Source: Canna indica (Eukaryota; Streptophyta; Magnoliopsida; Zingiberales; Cannaceae). From it: a stretch of DNA of 64,000 nt. The stretch is from NCBI GenBank assembly GCA_034359265.1, contig CP136892.1, forward strand, positions 81,088,001 through 81,152,000, in the 5' to 3' direction. A model generated the notes under the pieces. That model was not told the DNA's origin and searched no databases. It saw nothing but the letters and a program-made list of their open reading frames with translations. A program made the translations under genes and the position numbers. This document shows, piece after piece, positions 45,505-60,145 of this stretch; position 1 is the first letter of the stretch; each line of letters opens with the position of its first letter.

Positions 45505-45512
45505 TATATATA
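45505..45512 (+). promoter_or_regulatory. TATA box of GH32 gene D
   Basis: TATATATA in a C-rich context, 79 bp before the chosen ATG at 45591. An in-frame ATG at 45435 lies upstream of it and is therefore not used as start. The promoter does not resemble the block of genes A to C. Confidence 0.7.
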
Positions 45513-45590
45513 CCCCCTCATACGCCTCTCTTTTTCTTCGTGCAGCTTCTTCTTATCTTCCTCGCTAACTTGGAGGGCGATTTGGAGGGG

Positions 45591-48500
45591 ATGGGGAGGC
45601 GAAATGGAGGTTCGTGGGCGGCGTGGGCGGCGGCGGTTCTGGTGCATTGGTGCTTCTGCATGACGGCGGAGGCGTCGCATGCCATCTATGAGTCCCTGCA
45701 ATCTGTTCCTGCGAGTGTCGTCGTCAGTGGGACTGGGTTTCACTTCCGGCCCCCAAGACACTGGATTAATGGTATGGCCTTTGTCGTCTCCTCTTCCCCT
45801 TGCTCCTCCCTTCCTTCTCCATATATAGCTAGCGCGCGCGCGCGGTAGTCTTCTCTATGAATCTTATTGATCTTCTTCGCGGTTATTTTCGTCTTCCTCT
45901 TCCTCGATCTCTGCGTTTCGGCTTGCTTTGCGGACGCCGGCGGGTTCACTGGTTCTCCACGGATCAGATGGCGCATTTTAGCCGACTACGATGCGGCGGG
46001 ATACGATACGCTGTGGTCCCGCCGTATCGTGGTCCGCCGGTTAACCGAATCGGGTCGCCCTCGGTTTTGTTTTTATTTTTATTTTAGTTTATTTTATTTT
46101 ATTTCGTGATGCAATTTCGGTTATAGCTGATGCTCCAGAAATTAATGGTCGTCGTGTTTTAATATCTACGGGTCAAAATTGTTCTACCAAAAACCGAGTT
46201 GACTCCGAAAATTCTTCACGTAATTATTTAAAAGAAATAGTCCATCAATTCCCTTTGACTAAAGTTCCACATTTTGAATATTCTAATTGTTCATTTTTCC
46301 ACGGCATAATTGATCAGAATACTACTTTTTTTCGTCTCTATTACGAGCAATAGTTTCTGAACTCGATTATTATCGCTGATATCGTTAATTTGCTCTGTCG
46401 ACTCGTCCGTGTCGCGTCGCTTTGGAAATGGGAATTCGCAAAATATGACAACCAGATCCAAATGGTACGTTCTTATTGGTCTTCTTAATTTAAGTACATC
46501 TGTTATTAATTTTTGTTTGTTATACTCACCTGCTATTATTATTATTTTATTAATATGAGGATGATTAATAAATAAATGAAACAAAAACAGGGCCTATGTA
46601 CTACAATGGCATCTACCACCTATTTTACCAGTTCAACCCGAAGGGTTCGGTGTGGGGCAACATCGTGTGGGCCCACTCGGTGTCGACCGATTTGATCAAC
46701 TGGGTCGCGCTCGAGCCCGCAATCTACCCGACGAAGCCATTCGACATCTACGGGTGCTGGTCCGGATCCGCCACCATCCTACCAGGTAACAAGCCCGTTA
46801 TCTTGTACACGGGAGTTGTCGACACGCAGCAGCGCCAGGTCCAAAACATCGCGTTCCCGAAGAACCTATCGGATCCGTACCTCCGCGAGTGGGTCAAGCC
46901 CGACTACAACCCTGTCATACTCCCCGAAGAAGGCGTCAACGCCAGCGCGTTCCGCGACCCCACGACGGCGTGGCGCGGGCCGAGCGGCCACTGGAAGATC
47001 CTCGTGGGGAGCAAGCGGAACAAGCGAGGGATCGCACTTCTTTACCGGAGCAGGGACTTCATCCACTGGGTGAAGGCGAAGCACTCGCTGCACACCGCGA
47101 AGGGCACCGGCATGTGGGAGTGCCCGGACTTCTACCCGGTGTCGGTGAAGGGGAGCCACGGGCTTGAGACTTCCTTTTACGGCGAGGGCGTGAAGCATGT
47201 TCTGAAAAATAGCTTGGACGTCACCAGATACGAGTATTACACGGTGGGGAGCTACGACCACGTCAAGGATAAGTACGTGCCCGACGGCACTTCGCCGGAC
47301 GACAACACTGGTTTGAGGTACGACTACGGGAACTTCTACGCTTCGAAGACGTTCTTCGACGCGAAGAAGAACAGGAGGATCTTGTGGGGATGGGCGAACG
47401 AATCGGACTACGTGGATGATGACATAGCGAAAGGCTGGGCTGGGGTTCAGGTCAGCGTTGGCGTGCTGTGCAACATTATGTGTTTTAAATTGCATGCGTT
47501 GTGTTTGTTGAAATGAAATGCGTGTTTGGATTGACTGTAGACAATTCCGAGGGCAGTGTGGCTCGATACCAGCGGGCGGCAACTTGTGCAATGGCCAATT
47601 GAGGAGCTGGAGTCGCTGAGAGGTAAACACATTGTTGTCACGAACAAGAAAGTCTCAAGCAGTGGTTTGTGGGAAGTGAAGGGAATAGACTCCTCGCAGG
47701 TCTGTGTTGATCTCCTCTAGAAGCTAAGTCATGAGAAAACAAATTAATTATTATCATGCATGCTGATTAATGTCTTTGATGGTTAATTACAGGCGGATGT
47801 GGAGGTGACATTTGAAATTTCAGGCTTGGAAAAGGCAGAGCCCTTTGACCCTTCTTGGGCGACCGATGCCGAGGCGCTATGTGGCAGGAAGAGAGCAGAC
47901 GTCAAGGGTGGGGTTGGACCATTTGGGCTCCATGTTTTGGCATCGGCCGAATTGGAAGAGACAACTGCTGTCTTCTTCAGGATCTTCAAAGCTGAACACA
48001 AACATGTGGTCCTCATGTGTCATGATCCCACTAGGTCAGCCATTTTGGTTAATTCATCTATTTACCTTTCTTTTCTAACTCATATGCACGCACTCAGAAT
48101 ACAAGCTCTTGCTATCAAATTATTAATTAGCTGCGGTCCAAATCCTGGTATTTAGTGCATGGCCAATTGGCCATGAAACTTCCAGGTACAAATTGTGTGC
48201 TCACCATGATGTTGATATGGGAATCCAAAATTTTCTGCTACTTTATCCTATCCAGAAGAGGTGTTTAAGTTGAACTTGCATACATGTTCTTGATGTAAAT
48301 TGTGGTCCAAAACTGATGCTCGACTTGGACTTAACCTATGTTTGACAGACAGTGCATTTTTAAGCTTGATATTAATTTACATTTTACTGATCCAATACTT
48401 GTTCATAACTGATTAATCATCCTTCTTTTGTCGACAACTAGGTCATCTATGAGGCCCAAAGTATACAAGCCGACATTTGCAGGTTTTGTCGATGTTGACA

Positions 48501-48814
48501 TAGCTAAAACTGGCAAGATTTCTTTGAGGAGTTTGGTATGTGGATGAAAACTTTAACATTTCTTGCTTCACAAATTTTCTAGCATTTCCAATTTTGTTTT
48601 TGACTATGTGTTGTCAATTGTCATGTAGATCGATCACTCGGTGGTGGAGAGCTTTGGAGCTGGAGGCAAGACATGCATTACATCCAGAGTTTATCCCAGC
48701 TTAGCTCTGGGGAAGAATGCTCATCTGTTTGTGTTCAACAATGGATTAGCCAATGTGAAAGTTTCCACACTGAAAGCATGGGAGATAAGGAAACCCCTAA
48801 TGAATGGAGCATAG
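45591..48814 (+). CDS. GH32 gene D: cell-wall invertase (beta-fructofuranosidase, insoluble type)
   Basis: Seven exons: 45591-45771, 46456-46464, 46591-47450, 47541-47699, 47793-48034, 48442-48535, 48629-48814 (1731 nt, 576 aa). It hydrolyses sucrose to glucose and fructose in the apoplast, by family. A signal peptide spans about residues 10-28. Catalytic residues are D61 (NDPNG), D186 (FRDP) and E240 (WECPDF); WSGSAT is intact at 120-125. The key position for sucrose use, Asp239 of Arabidopsis cwINV1, is D273 here, with R276 as the basic partner ([11 protein letters not shown]), so this is a true invertase candidate, unlike genes A to C. All introns start with GT. Exon 3 is GC-rich throughout. 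It is 21 kb from gene C, separated by transposons. Confidence 0.94.
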
Positions 48815-49366
48815 GATCATTACAGCATTCATTGAATGCCAATTCACAATAAGTCTTTCATACACACCTTAGTTATTATCCCGCGAGGTTTACATCCGGT
48901 TGAGAGAGCTTATGCATCACTTAGCATATGTTATCCTTTATCCACTTCAATTTATGTGCCAGTTAATGTAAAATGACTCAATTGTATTGTTGGATGTGCA
49001 TCAAATAAAGATGGTTACTGATCAAATTAACTAGTTTGATTTCTGATCGAATCGGCTGATCCAGACGATTCCACCTTATGGCAAGCAAGCATATACCTAA
49101 CTTGCTCGAGAACAGAAAAGTGTGTTGTTGTCAAATGAGGATGGTCAACTTTGGGCTAATGGAGAACAACACGGCCCTTGTCTAGTTTGAAGTGACAGCA
49201 GACTCCGAACCAGAGGTGAAAACGGGCCAAGTCAGACTAGCCTTTTGCCTTAACATGACAGATGACCTATGACCTATTATAAGCTTAAATTTTAACTTGG
49301 GCCTGACTTGATCTGGCATGTGGCCTGTTTATAAAGTCCACTTCTAATATATATATATAAAAGAGC
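48815..49366. other. 3' region of gene D and truncated hAT MITE fragment
   Basis: Probable 3' UTR to about 49020. At 49213-49345 (AGAGGTGAAAACGGGCCAAG through GGCATGTGGCC) a fragment resembles one end of the MITE at 29701. No gene seen. Confidence 0.5.
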
Positions 49367-50485
49367 AATTTACTCAAATCGGATTTTGGGAATAAAAAAT
49401 TCCCAGAACCGGATTCAACATTGGGGAATTCCCCAAAAAAGAATTGAGTGGATTCAATACCGATTTTGCCCCTGGCCAAAATCTTTAACTAGTTAGAGAC
49501 TTTGGTTAAAAATTAAAATATATATAAAAAAATATAAAAAATAATTTTAATTTATTTTTAAAAAGAGGTATAATAGAAATGATGTGTTAGATTTTAAAAA
49601 TTATATTTTCAAACTCTCTAATCAGCTAGAGACTTTGGTTAAAAATTAATATATATATATATATATATTAATGAGGTGTTAGATTCTAAAAAATATTTTT
49701 TCAAATTATCTAATGATATAGAAATGAGGTGTTTGAGTTTAAAAAATATATTTTCAAACTCTCTAAATCATTTCAGAGTTCTGCACAAAGTCTATAAATC
49801 CAAATAAAAATTAAAAATTGTAAAATATTTTTGATATTAAAGACTTTGGGCAAAAGTTTATAATGCATTAAATTTTATTTAAAGATTTTTGTCCAAAGAC
49901 TATAAAACTAATTTTTAATTATAATGTTAGTGAAATATTTTTTGTCCAAAATATTTTGATAGACTCTAGCATATCTTTTATATCACATATATTTTTGTGT
50001 GAATTAAATTTTATTTTTTATAATTATAAAATTAATATAAACAAAAATCTCTAACTCATTAGAGACTTTTGTGCAAAGTTCATAATAATTTTATAATTTT
50101 TTTTTAAAAATATTTGAATTCATAAAAATAATTTTTTAATGATACAAAAGAGAAATTATGATCTAAAAAAATATTTTACATCAAAATATTTCATAATTTT
50201 TAATTTAAATTTAAATATATAGGTTTGTACAAAAGTCTTTAATATATTAGAGAGTTTGAATTTTTTTTATTTTTTATTTTCTAGTATCTTATTTTTATCA
50301 TAAAAAAGTATTTTATAAATTAAAATTAATTTTTATATTTTGTATATATATTTTTTAATTTTTGGTCTCTAACCAACCATGGGCAAAATCGATATTGAAT
50401 CCATTCAATTCCTGTTTGGGGAATTCTCCAATGTTAAATCTGATTTTGAGAATTTTTCATTCCTAAAATCCGATTCGGGTAAATT
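49367..50485. mobile_element. Long-TIR (MULE-like) non-autonomous element
   Basis: A terminal inverted repeat of about 105 bp is clear: AATTTACTCAAATCGGATTT at the left against AATTTACCCGAATCGGATTT at the right on the other strand, on to CGATTTTGCC. Weaker pairing continues inward (TAGTTAGAGACTTTGG). No TSD could be fixed (AAAGA is possible). The interior is AT-rich with three or so units of AATGAGGTGTTAGATTCTAA plus ATTTTCAAACTCTCTAA. No transposase. Confidence 0.8.
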
Positions 50486-52477
50486 AAAGAAAATATTAAA
50501 TATTATCTCCCCCCCCCCTCCCCTTGGACAAGCCATGTGCTGACAAATGTGTTATCTATCCTAATTCCTGACAAATGTGTTTATCCTAATTCACCAAGGC
50601 ATTGAAGAATCACATTCCATGTCACCAAAGGCATTGAAGAATTTGGAGAAGCCTTGCAAAGAAGATAAAGAAGGAAAGGAAGGCCCTACTTGCAAAACTG
50701 AGCCCCATTGGCCATTGCACACCACTGTCATAGTGTCATATGACCATATCAGGTGGAGCCATTTGGCATCGGCGTCTTCCCTTTCTTTCCCATTTGAAAT
50801 TTTATCAAAATAATTTTTTGAATATTTGTTAAAATCAAAATAAAATTAGAATTCCTATTTAAAAGGTCTGATTTTGGGGTACGGGTCAAAATCATCGACG
50901 CGACCCTTGTGAAGGAAAAGGCATCTTGGAAGATTTTGGTCAGGTTAAGACATAATTTTAATTGGGCAAGGAATGACAGAAATTAAGTTCGGCCAACTTG
51001 TTGGATTATTTGAAGTTCCACACTTCCACCTGTCCATATCTTTATCTCTCTTCCGCGAATCTAGAGTGCAGGACGTCCAAGTCAGGGAGTAGTTATCCAT
51101 CAATTCTTCGAGTAATTTAAATTAGGTACATAAAATTTACGGACAATTTCTCATGATCGGAATAATTTTATTGAAATTTCTCCTATTGAACACAACTTTA
51201 TTGGAATTTTTTTAATTCTGAGTGTTAACATTCTTAGATCCGAAATCAAGTATTGATAATTCTTATCTTTTCCCCTATGCAAAAGTCAGTAAAGTATTAT
51301 AGATTTTTACCAAAAAATCAATAATAATAATAATTTTTAATTTATGAATATATATTTTATAATAAAAAATTAGGTTAAAAATATATTTTAGTCTAAAATA
51401 CTTTTTTAGATCTTGGCATCCATTTTATATTACAAAATTTCATGGATTAAGATTAATTTTTTAAATTTATGTTATTTTAAATTTTGAGCAAAACTTTATA
51501 ATGTAAATTTTTGCTTAAAGTATATAATATTAATTTTTTTTTTAAAAAATAAAAATAAATTATTTTGGATCAAAAATATTTTTTAAACACTAACATATAT
51601 TTTATACCATAAAAATATATTTCATAAATTAAAATCATTTTTATAAACTTATGAAATTATAAAATTTTAGACAAAAATCTTTTTTATATTTTGATAAATT
51701 TATTTATCAAAAATAGGTCAATTTGTTTTTATGCTTGTTTGATATGAAAATTAATCTTCTGTGAATTAATTTTACATGTATATTTTGAAAAGTACACAAG
51801 AGTATAATTTTTAATGAATTATTTTTCTACTGCATTTAGTTTGAATTATTTGTTTGTTTTTATATTTTACATTTAATATAACAAAAAAATTATAAAATAA
51901 AGTGTTAGGAGTACGAAAAAAAATTAGGGATAAAAAATATTTTTATATAAAAATAAATGCATAAAGCTACTTACAAACTAAGTTAAAAGTACAAACTTCC
52001 TACTTCCATTAGTGCCAATCAAACATAAAAAGAAAAATCCTACTTCCTAGTTCCTAAGAGGTAAAAACTTCTAAAATATACTCAATTTTTATACAATTTG
52101 AGTATTTCATCTGCTTACACGAGGTTGAATGACGAAGACTTGAAAAATTCCCACTTGTCATTGTCGTCGTCATCATATTTCACAAATTTATCAAGAAAAT
52201 GCAAAAAACTATACTTGGAGACCAACCATAAAGCATTGTATCTTGATACTATTTTATAATCATGGACATTAGCAGAAAAAAATGGCATAATAGCAGCTCA
52301 TGTAAGTTATAACTCAATCCAAACTCATAACAATTGTATCCTAGTAAGTAGTAACCTCAAGAACAAAATTAAGATAACAACTCATTGAGTCCTCAACGTT
52401 ATACATTGTTTTTTGAGAACTGAAATAAAGCTCCGTAAAACGCAGGTCAAAAAACAGCGAGAGAGAAGTAAAACAGT
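50486..52477. other. Intergenic stretch without a gene
   Basis: 50560-50830 has a short ORF (50577-50813) with no similarity I recognise. 51290-51720 resembles the interior of the long-TIR element (GGGCAAAAGTTTATAATG-like words) and may be a second, eroded copy. The rest is AT-rich; the RPS14 3' UTR lies at the right end. Confidence 0.45.
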
Positions 52478-55697
<3,220 letters not shown>

Positions 55698-55763
55698 GGT
55701 AGCAGTGGGAACGCCGAACGCGGGGGAACGGCTGCGACAAAGGTTTCTGCGCCGGATAGAAGC

Positions 55764-55797
55764 AAACCCTAATGGCTTCGCGGAAGCGTTGTTTATA
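55764..55797 (-). promoter_or_regulatory. RPS14 core promoter: TATA box and telo-box
   Basis: On the minus strand a TATAAA lies at 55797-55792, about 95 bp before the ATG. The telo-box AAACCCTAA (plus strand 55764-55772) sits near the expected transcription start, as in many plant ribosomal protein genes. A site II-like TGGGCC is at 55933-55938. Confidence 0.7.
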
Positions 55798-55799
55798 TC

Positions 55800-56509
55800 G
55801 TTAAATGTTAATTTTTCCTTCACATCAATTTGAACCCATATATATACCCGTCTTCAATTGGTCGAAAATATCAGAGTCCAGGGTGCATTACGGGTAAGAA
55901 TGTATCGAGTACCTTCTAAGCTCATAGTTGAATGGGCCGGATCGGGTCAAGTTTCTACGGAACCCGATTGCATTAGAACCGTTAATGTACCAACTCTTTA
56001 TGAACGATCGAATTTAATATTTTATCGATCTCGATCATTTATTTCATCAATTCATGTTTATCATGTTCATTGAAAATACACTTTAAATTATTTTTATCAT
56101 AATTTATATATCAGATCCAAAACTATCGGATGTCTCGGTAAAACAAACACACTGTATGCAATTAGTAAATTATTTGTCGCAAAATAATTATATGATCGAA
56201 TCGGACAACAATTTGGTATCCATTTTGCTGTATGACTTGGAACAGCCAAAAGGCTACTTCGCCAAAGCATTAGTTGCCACGTGTTCACCTGTGCCATAAC
56301 TTCCTTGCGAAGCATGAGAGTGTAAATCGACTCGGACGCGCGTCACCACCATTCGTCCATCACTATTGCATGGGCACTTTGGGCAAGAAGAAAATGTAAA
56401 AGTACACTATAGTCCTCACGAAATGAGAAGACTGCATCACTGTGTATCCTTTACGAAGAGATAAAATGGTAATGTGCACCCGTTGCGGTGCGGTGTCGTT
56501 CCGTCCGCG
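55800..56509. other. Intergenic region between divergent RPS14 and OTLD1-like genes
   Basis: About 0.7 kb, no gene. It could serve both promoters. No repeat borders seen. Confidence 0.5.
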
Positions 56510-57198
56510 TATAAGTAGATGATGCGGTCCACCCTTCCCCAATTCTTTCTTCCGCCGGGTGAATATTTTCTCAGGCTCGTTCTCTCGTCTCAGTCTGCAC
56601 TCTCCCCCGACGAATCCTTCCACTTCTTGATCGGGGGACCAGGATTCTTCTGGAATTGGGCAAGGCAAGTCTTCTTGTTCTTTTGATTCGTTTCGTTGTG
56701 GCGTTCCTTATCCCCGGATTCTTTGAGTGTTTTAGGGTTTTCTTGGTTAGTCTCTCTGTTCCAGTCTTTATTAATGTCTTCCTTGTTTTGGTTTTTTGTT
56801 TGTTTCTGACACGAAGCAAGTATTTCCTTCGGAAAATTTGCCTTTTAGGTGATCATTTATGGTGGCTGTGTTTTATGACAGGGGAACCGGTGAGGTTGCT
56901 GGCCTTTCTTTATCTTCGATTGGGCGAGTAAGGGCTTTGGTTATTCTCTTGGTAGGTTTTCTGAGTAGAAGACAGACGGAATCTGGTCTCATGAGAATTG
57001 TCAGGGGAGAGCAGGAATTGGTTTGTGGCGAGAAGACCGTGCTGGGGCAGAACGAATCAATCGGCTGGGGGATTGCTATTGGTTCTACTAAGGTCAGAAC
57101 TCGCAATAAAGGGATTCTTTGAGCACTGAATATTTGTGTGGGAAAAGAGAAAGGCCGAGAGAAGTTAAAGCCGCAGCAGGTTTGAATACAGAAAAAAG
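56510..57198 (+). promoter_or_regulatory. TATA box and 5' UTR region of the OTLD1-like gene
   Basis: TATAAGTA is at 56510-56517. The following leader to 57198 probably has an intron: a possible donor is CAAG then GCAAGT at 56671-56680 or a nearby GT, and a possible acceptor CAG precedes 57181. The splice sites are not certain. ORFs within are not conserved-looking. Confidence 0.5.
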
Positions 57199-60110
57199 AT
57201 GACTAGAATCTTTGTTCAGCGTGGGTCTTCCTCAAATGCCAATCGACCTCCTTCAAACTTCGTACCACAATCTTCTCAGGCAGCCTCCACGTCTAGGGAG
57301 GAGGAGCCTGAAAAGCAAGTTCTTGAAGATCAGAATGCACCAGAGGATCCTGTAGATCAATTAGAGAGCGCTGAGGATAAAACAGTACAGCATGATGAAT
57401 CTTCCCAGGGTGTTAAAGTTGAGGGTGGGCGCAATATATGTATTGAAGAAGAAATGTTATCAACTAATGATGTTTTGGCCTCTACAGTTCTCAGGGAAGA
57501 AACCAGTGAGCATCATTTCGATCAAGAAGATCGTGTGCGATTAGGTACTGGTTCATCACAGACTGTTATAGGAGGTTCCTATCCTCCTCCACCTCCAGCG
57601 CCGCCTCCAAAACCTTTTTCAACAAATATAAACTCAAGGAGAATGGGATTGGGATCTTCAAACTCTGTCAGGATTGGTTCTTCTAGAAGGCAGTCAGCTC
57701 GGCCAGTTGTCTCCACGCGTTCCCCATCAGACTCTCGGCCTTCTTCTCCCAGGTCATACGGTGAAGGTGAAGGTTACAACAGTGCAGATGAGCAAGGCCC
57801 CTGCTATGTGTCCTCATATTATGATTCGGTATGATACCTTGTTGTATATTGACCTTGTGGAGAAACAAATATGTGCAACACTTACACCCCCTTGGATTAA
57901 TTGCATTAGCCATAAGGGTCCATTTGGTTGTTTGAATGGATGAGGAATGGAATAGTATTCTTAATGCCTATTCCTCAACTATTCCTTATGACATTTTCCA
58001 CTATCGCCTTTTAATATTTATAATAATTACATAAGAATATAAAATTTAATTATTAAATTAATTTTTATAATTACATGTACTAAAAATAAAACATTATACA
58101 TACAATAGTAATGTCTAACTTCTATTATTATTGTTATTTTACGAGGATTTAATTAATTTTTATGAAAATAAAATAAATAATAATTGTCATTGCTTTAAAA
58201 TTAATAGTTTTTTAAATTAATTCAAAATTAAGCTATATTTGTTATATTTTCAAATTAATATGATTTTTAAAATTATTTTACACAGCCATATCTTTATTAT
58301 GTTATAATTAGAAATTTAGAATAAATTATAATACAATGTAATTTGAAAACATATATTTCAATATATTTCAATATTGTTACTAAGCTATTTTGGTCATTTT
58401 TTTATATTCCTTGTTTATTTCTTATGCTAACCAAACAAGGGAAATAGCTGTTCATGTCTATACCTAATGTCAATGAAATAAGGTAATTTCATTTCTTATA
58501 TATTCCTATTCCTTGTCCGTTCTTATTCCTTACGATTTCATTCCAACAATCAAATGGGCCATAAGTACCTTCTTGCCACCATAGTTTGACAGTCTAACAT
58601 TATATGTTTTTGCTCTGCTTCTTTGTTCATGCTTGTTTTCATTGTTTGACGCTAATAGACAAAAGCTTAGGAATTTTCTTGGGAATTTTCTTTGTTCATG
58701 CCTTCTTTTCTAGGTGGACAAAGCTAGGTAGCAGATATAGTAGTTCAAAATGGCCTAAATTATGCTTATCATCTAGCTGTGTCTAACTTGTGACATATGT
58801 ACTTGAAGGAAGTGATAGATATCAGTTATTTACTGAAATAATTAATATGGTTTGTATTTAGTTATTTTCTTTAATCAGTAAATCTATTTGATTTTTTCTC
58901 GTTTATTTAATACTCAATTCATTATTCCATATTCTTGTATTTAACTTTCTGAAGAAATATAGTGTTGTTTACTGGTTTTAACCTAGCATATTGTCATTTC
59001 AACATTTTCTTCATCAAGTTGCCATTCTATCCAATACAATGACCAGCCAAAATATGGATAAAATAATCTTCAGAACCAAAAGATAGTTAATTCATGTTGA
59101 TCAGGCCTCAGGTATGAAATGTCACCAACAGCCAGTGAGCCAGTCCTATCCTGGTCACCAACACAATGACCAGCTACTAGCCAATCTTGTGTACCAGGCT
59201 TCTCTGAGCTAAGCACGCTTTTATGGTACACAACTTTGCAATGCTAACGTAATTTGGGATGTGCTTACATATTTGATCCAGGAAATATTTGATTTGTTGA
59301 AGTGAACAGGAACCAGTACTTTCTAAAATTGGCAACCTTCAATTTTTGATTTGTTCTTGGCAAATTTTAAAAATCTGTTTCTTTCTGAACTTTTTGTGAC
59401 ATACTTCGGTTGCTATTGATCATGGGAGCTAAAAACCATTTAAGACGGTCATAGCTTATGTAGTTGTCTGTAGGTAATCAATCATAGGTTCTTGTCTATA
59501 GCTAGTGATTGTGTTGATGTTGCCTGTTGCTATTATCGGTCATCATTGTTTTGTCTGATAATAATTTTGTGCATGAGTTGACGATTAACCATCAATATTA
59601 GTGACCATTTGTCATATTATCTTCAAATAATTGGAATTAAATCACTAGTAGATAGTCTACCAATAAGCATTTATTGGGTAGCACTCACTTGCCCGATAGA
59701 TATATCATCTGCTGATATACAATCAGCAGATGCTCTGACATGCCATGATGCACTAATGGCTGGTCAATAAGCCCTATGAATGACATGATCACTTATTATT
59801 TGAAAATTTTCTTGATGGCCATCCAATGACAAGCATGGTCAGCCGGTGATCACCACTGAACATCTATCATTATGATTAATTATGATCTGTTGCCAATGGT
59901 CTTTTGAGCATGCCTTTAGTAATTTTCTCTTGAAAGAGAGGACATGATTCTCATTATTGATGCACTAGTCTAGACGATCATTAGGCATAAGAAGTTGATA
60001 TCTGGAATATGGTTTAAAATCTCGGTTTCGGTACCGATTTCGGTACCTGGCCGAAACCGGTACCGTACCGACACTCGGTACGGTCCGGTACGGAAAACAC
60101 CATATCGGTG

Positions 60111-60145
<35 letters not shown>

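Noticed and set aside
45435..45590. Upstream in-frame ATG for gene D
   Set aside because: The TATA box at 45505-45512 lies downstream of it, and the protein from 45591 starts directly with a good signal peptide.
56656..57122. ORFs before the OTLD1-like start codon
   Set aside because: They lie in the leader/5' UTR intron region and have no recognisable similarity. The MTRIFVQRG start at 57199 is the conserved N-terminus.
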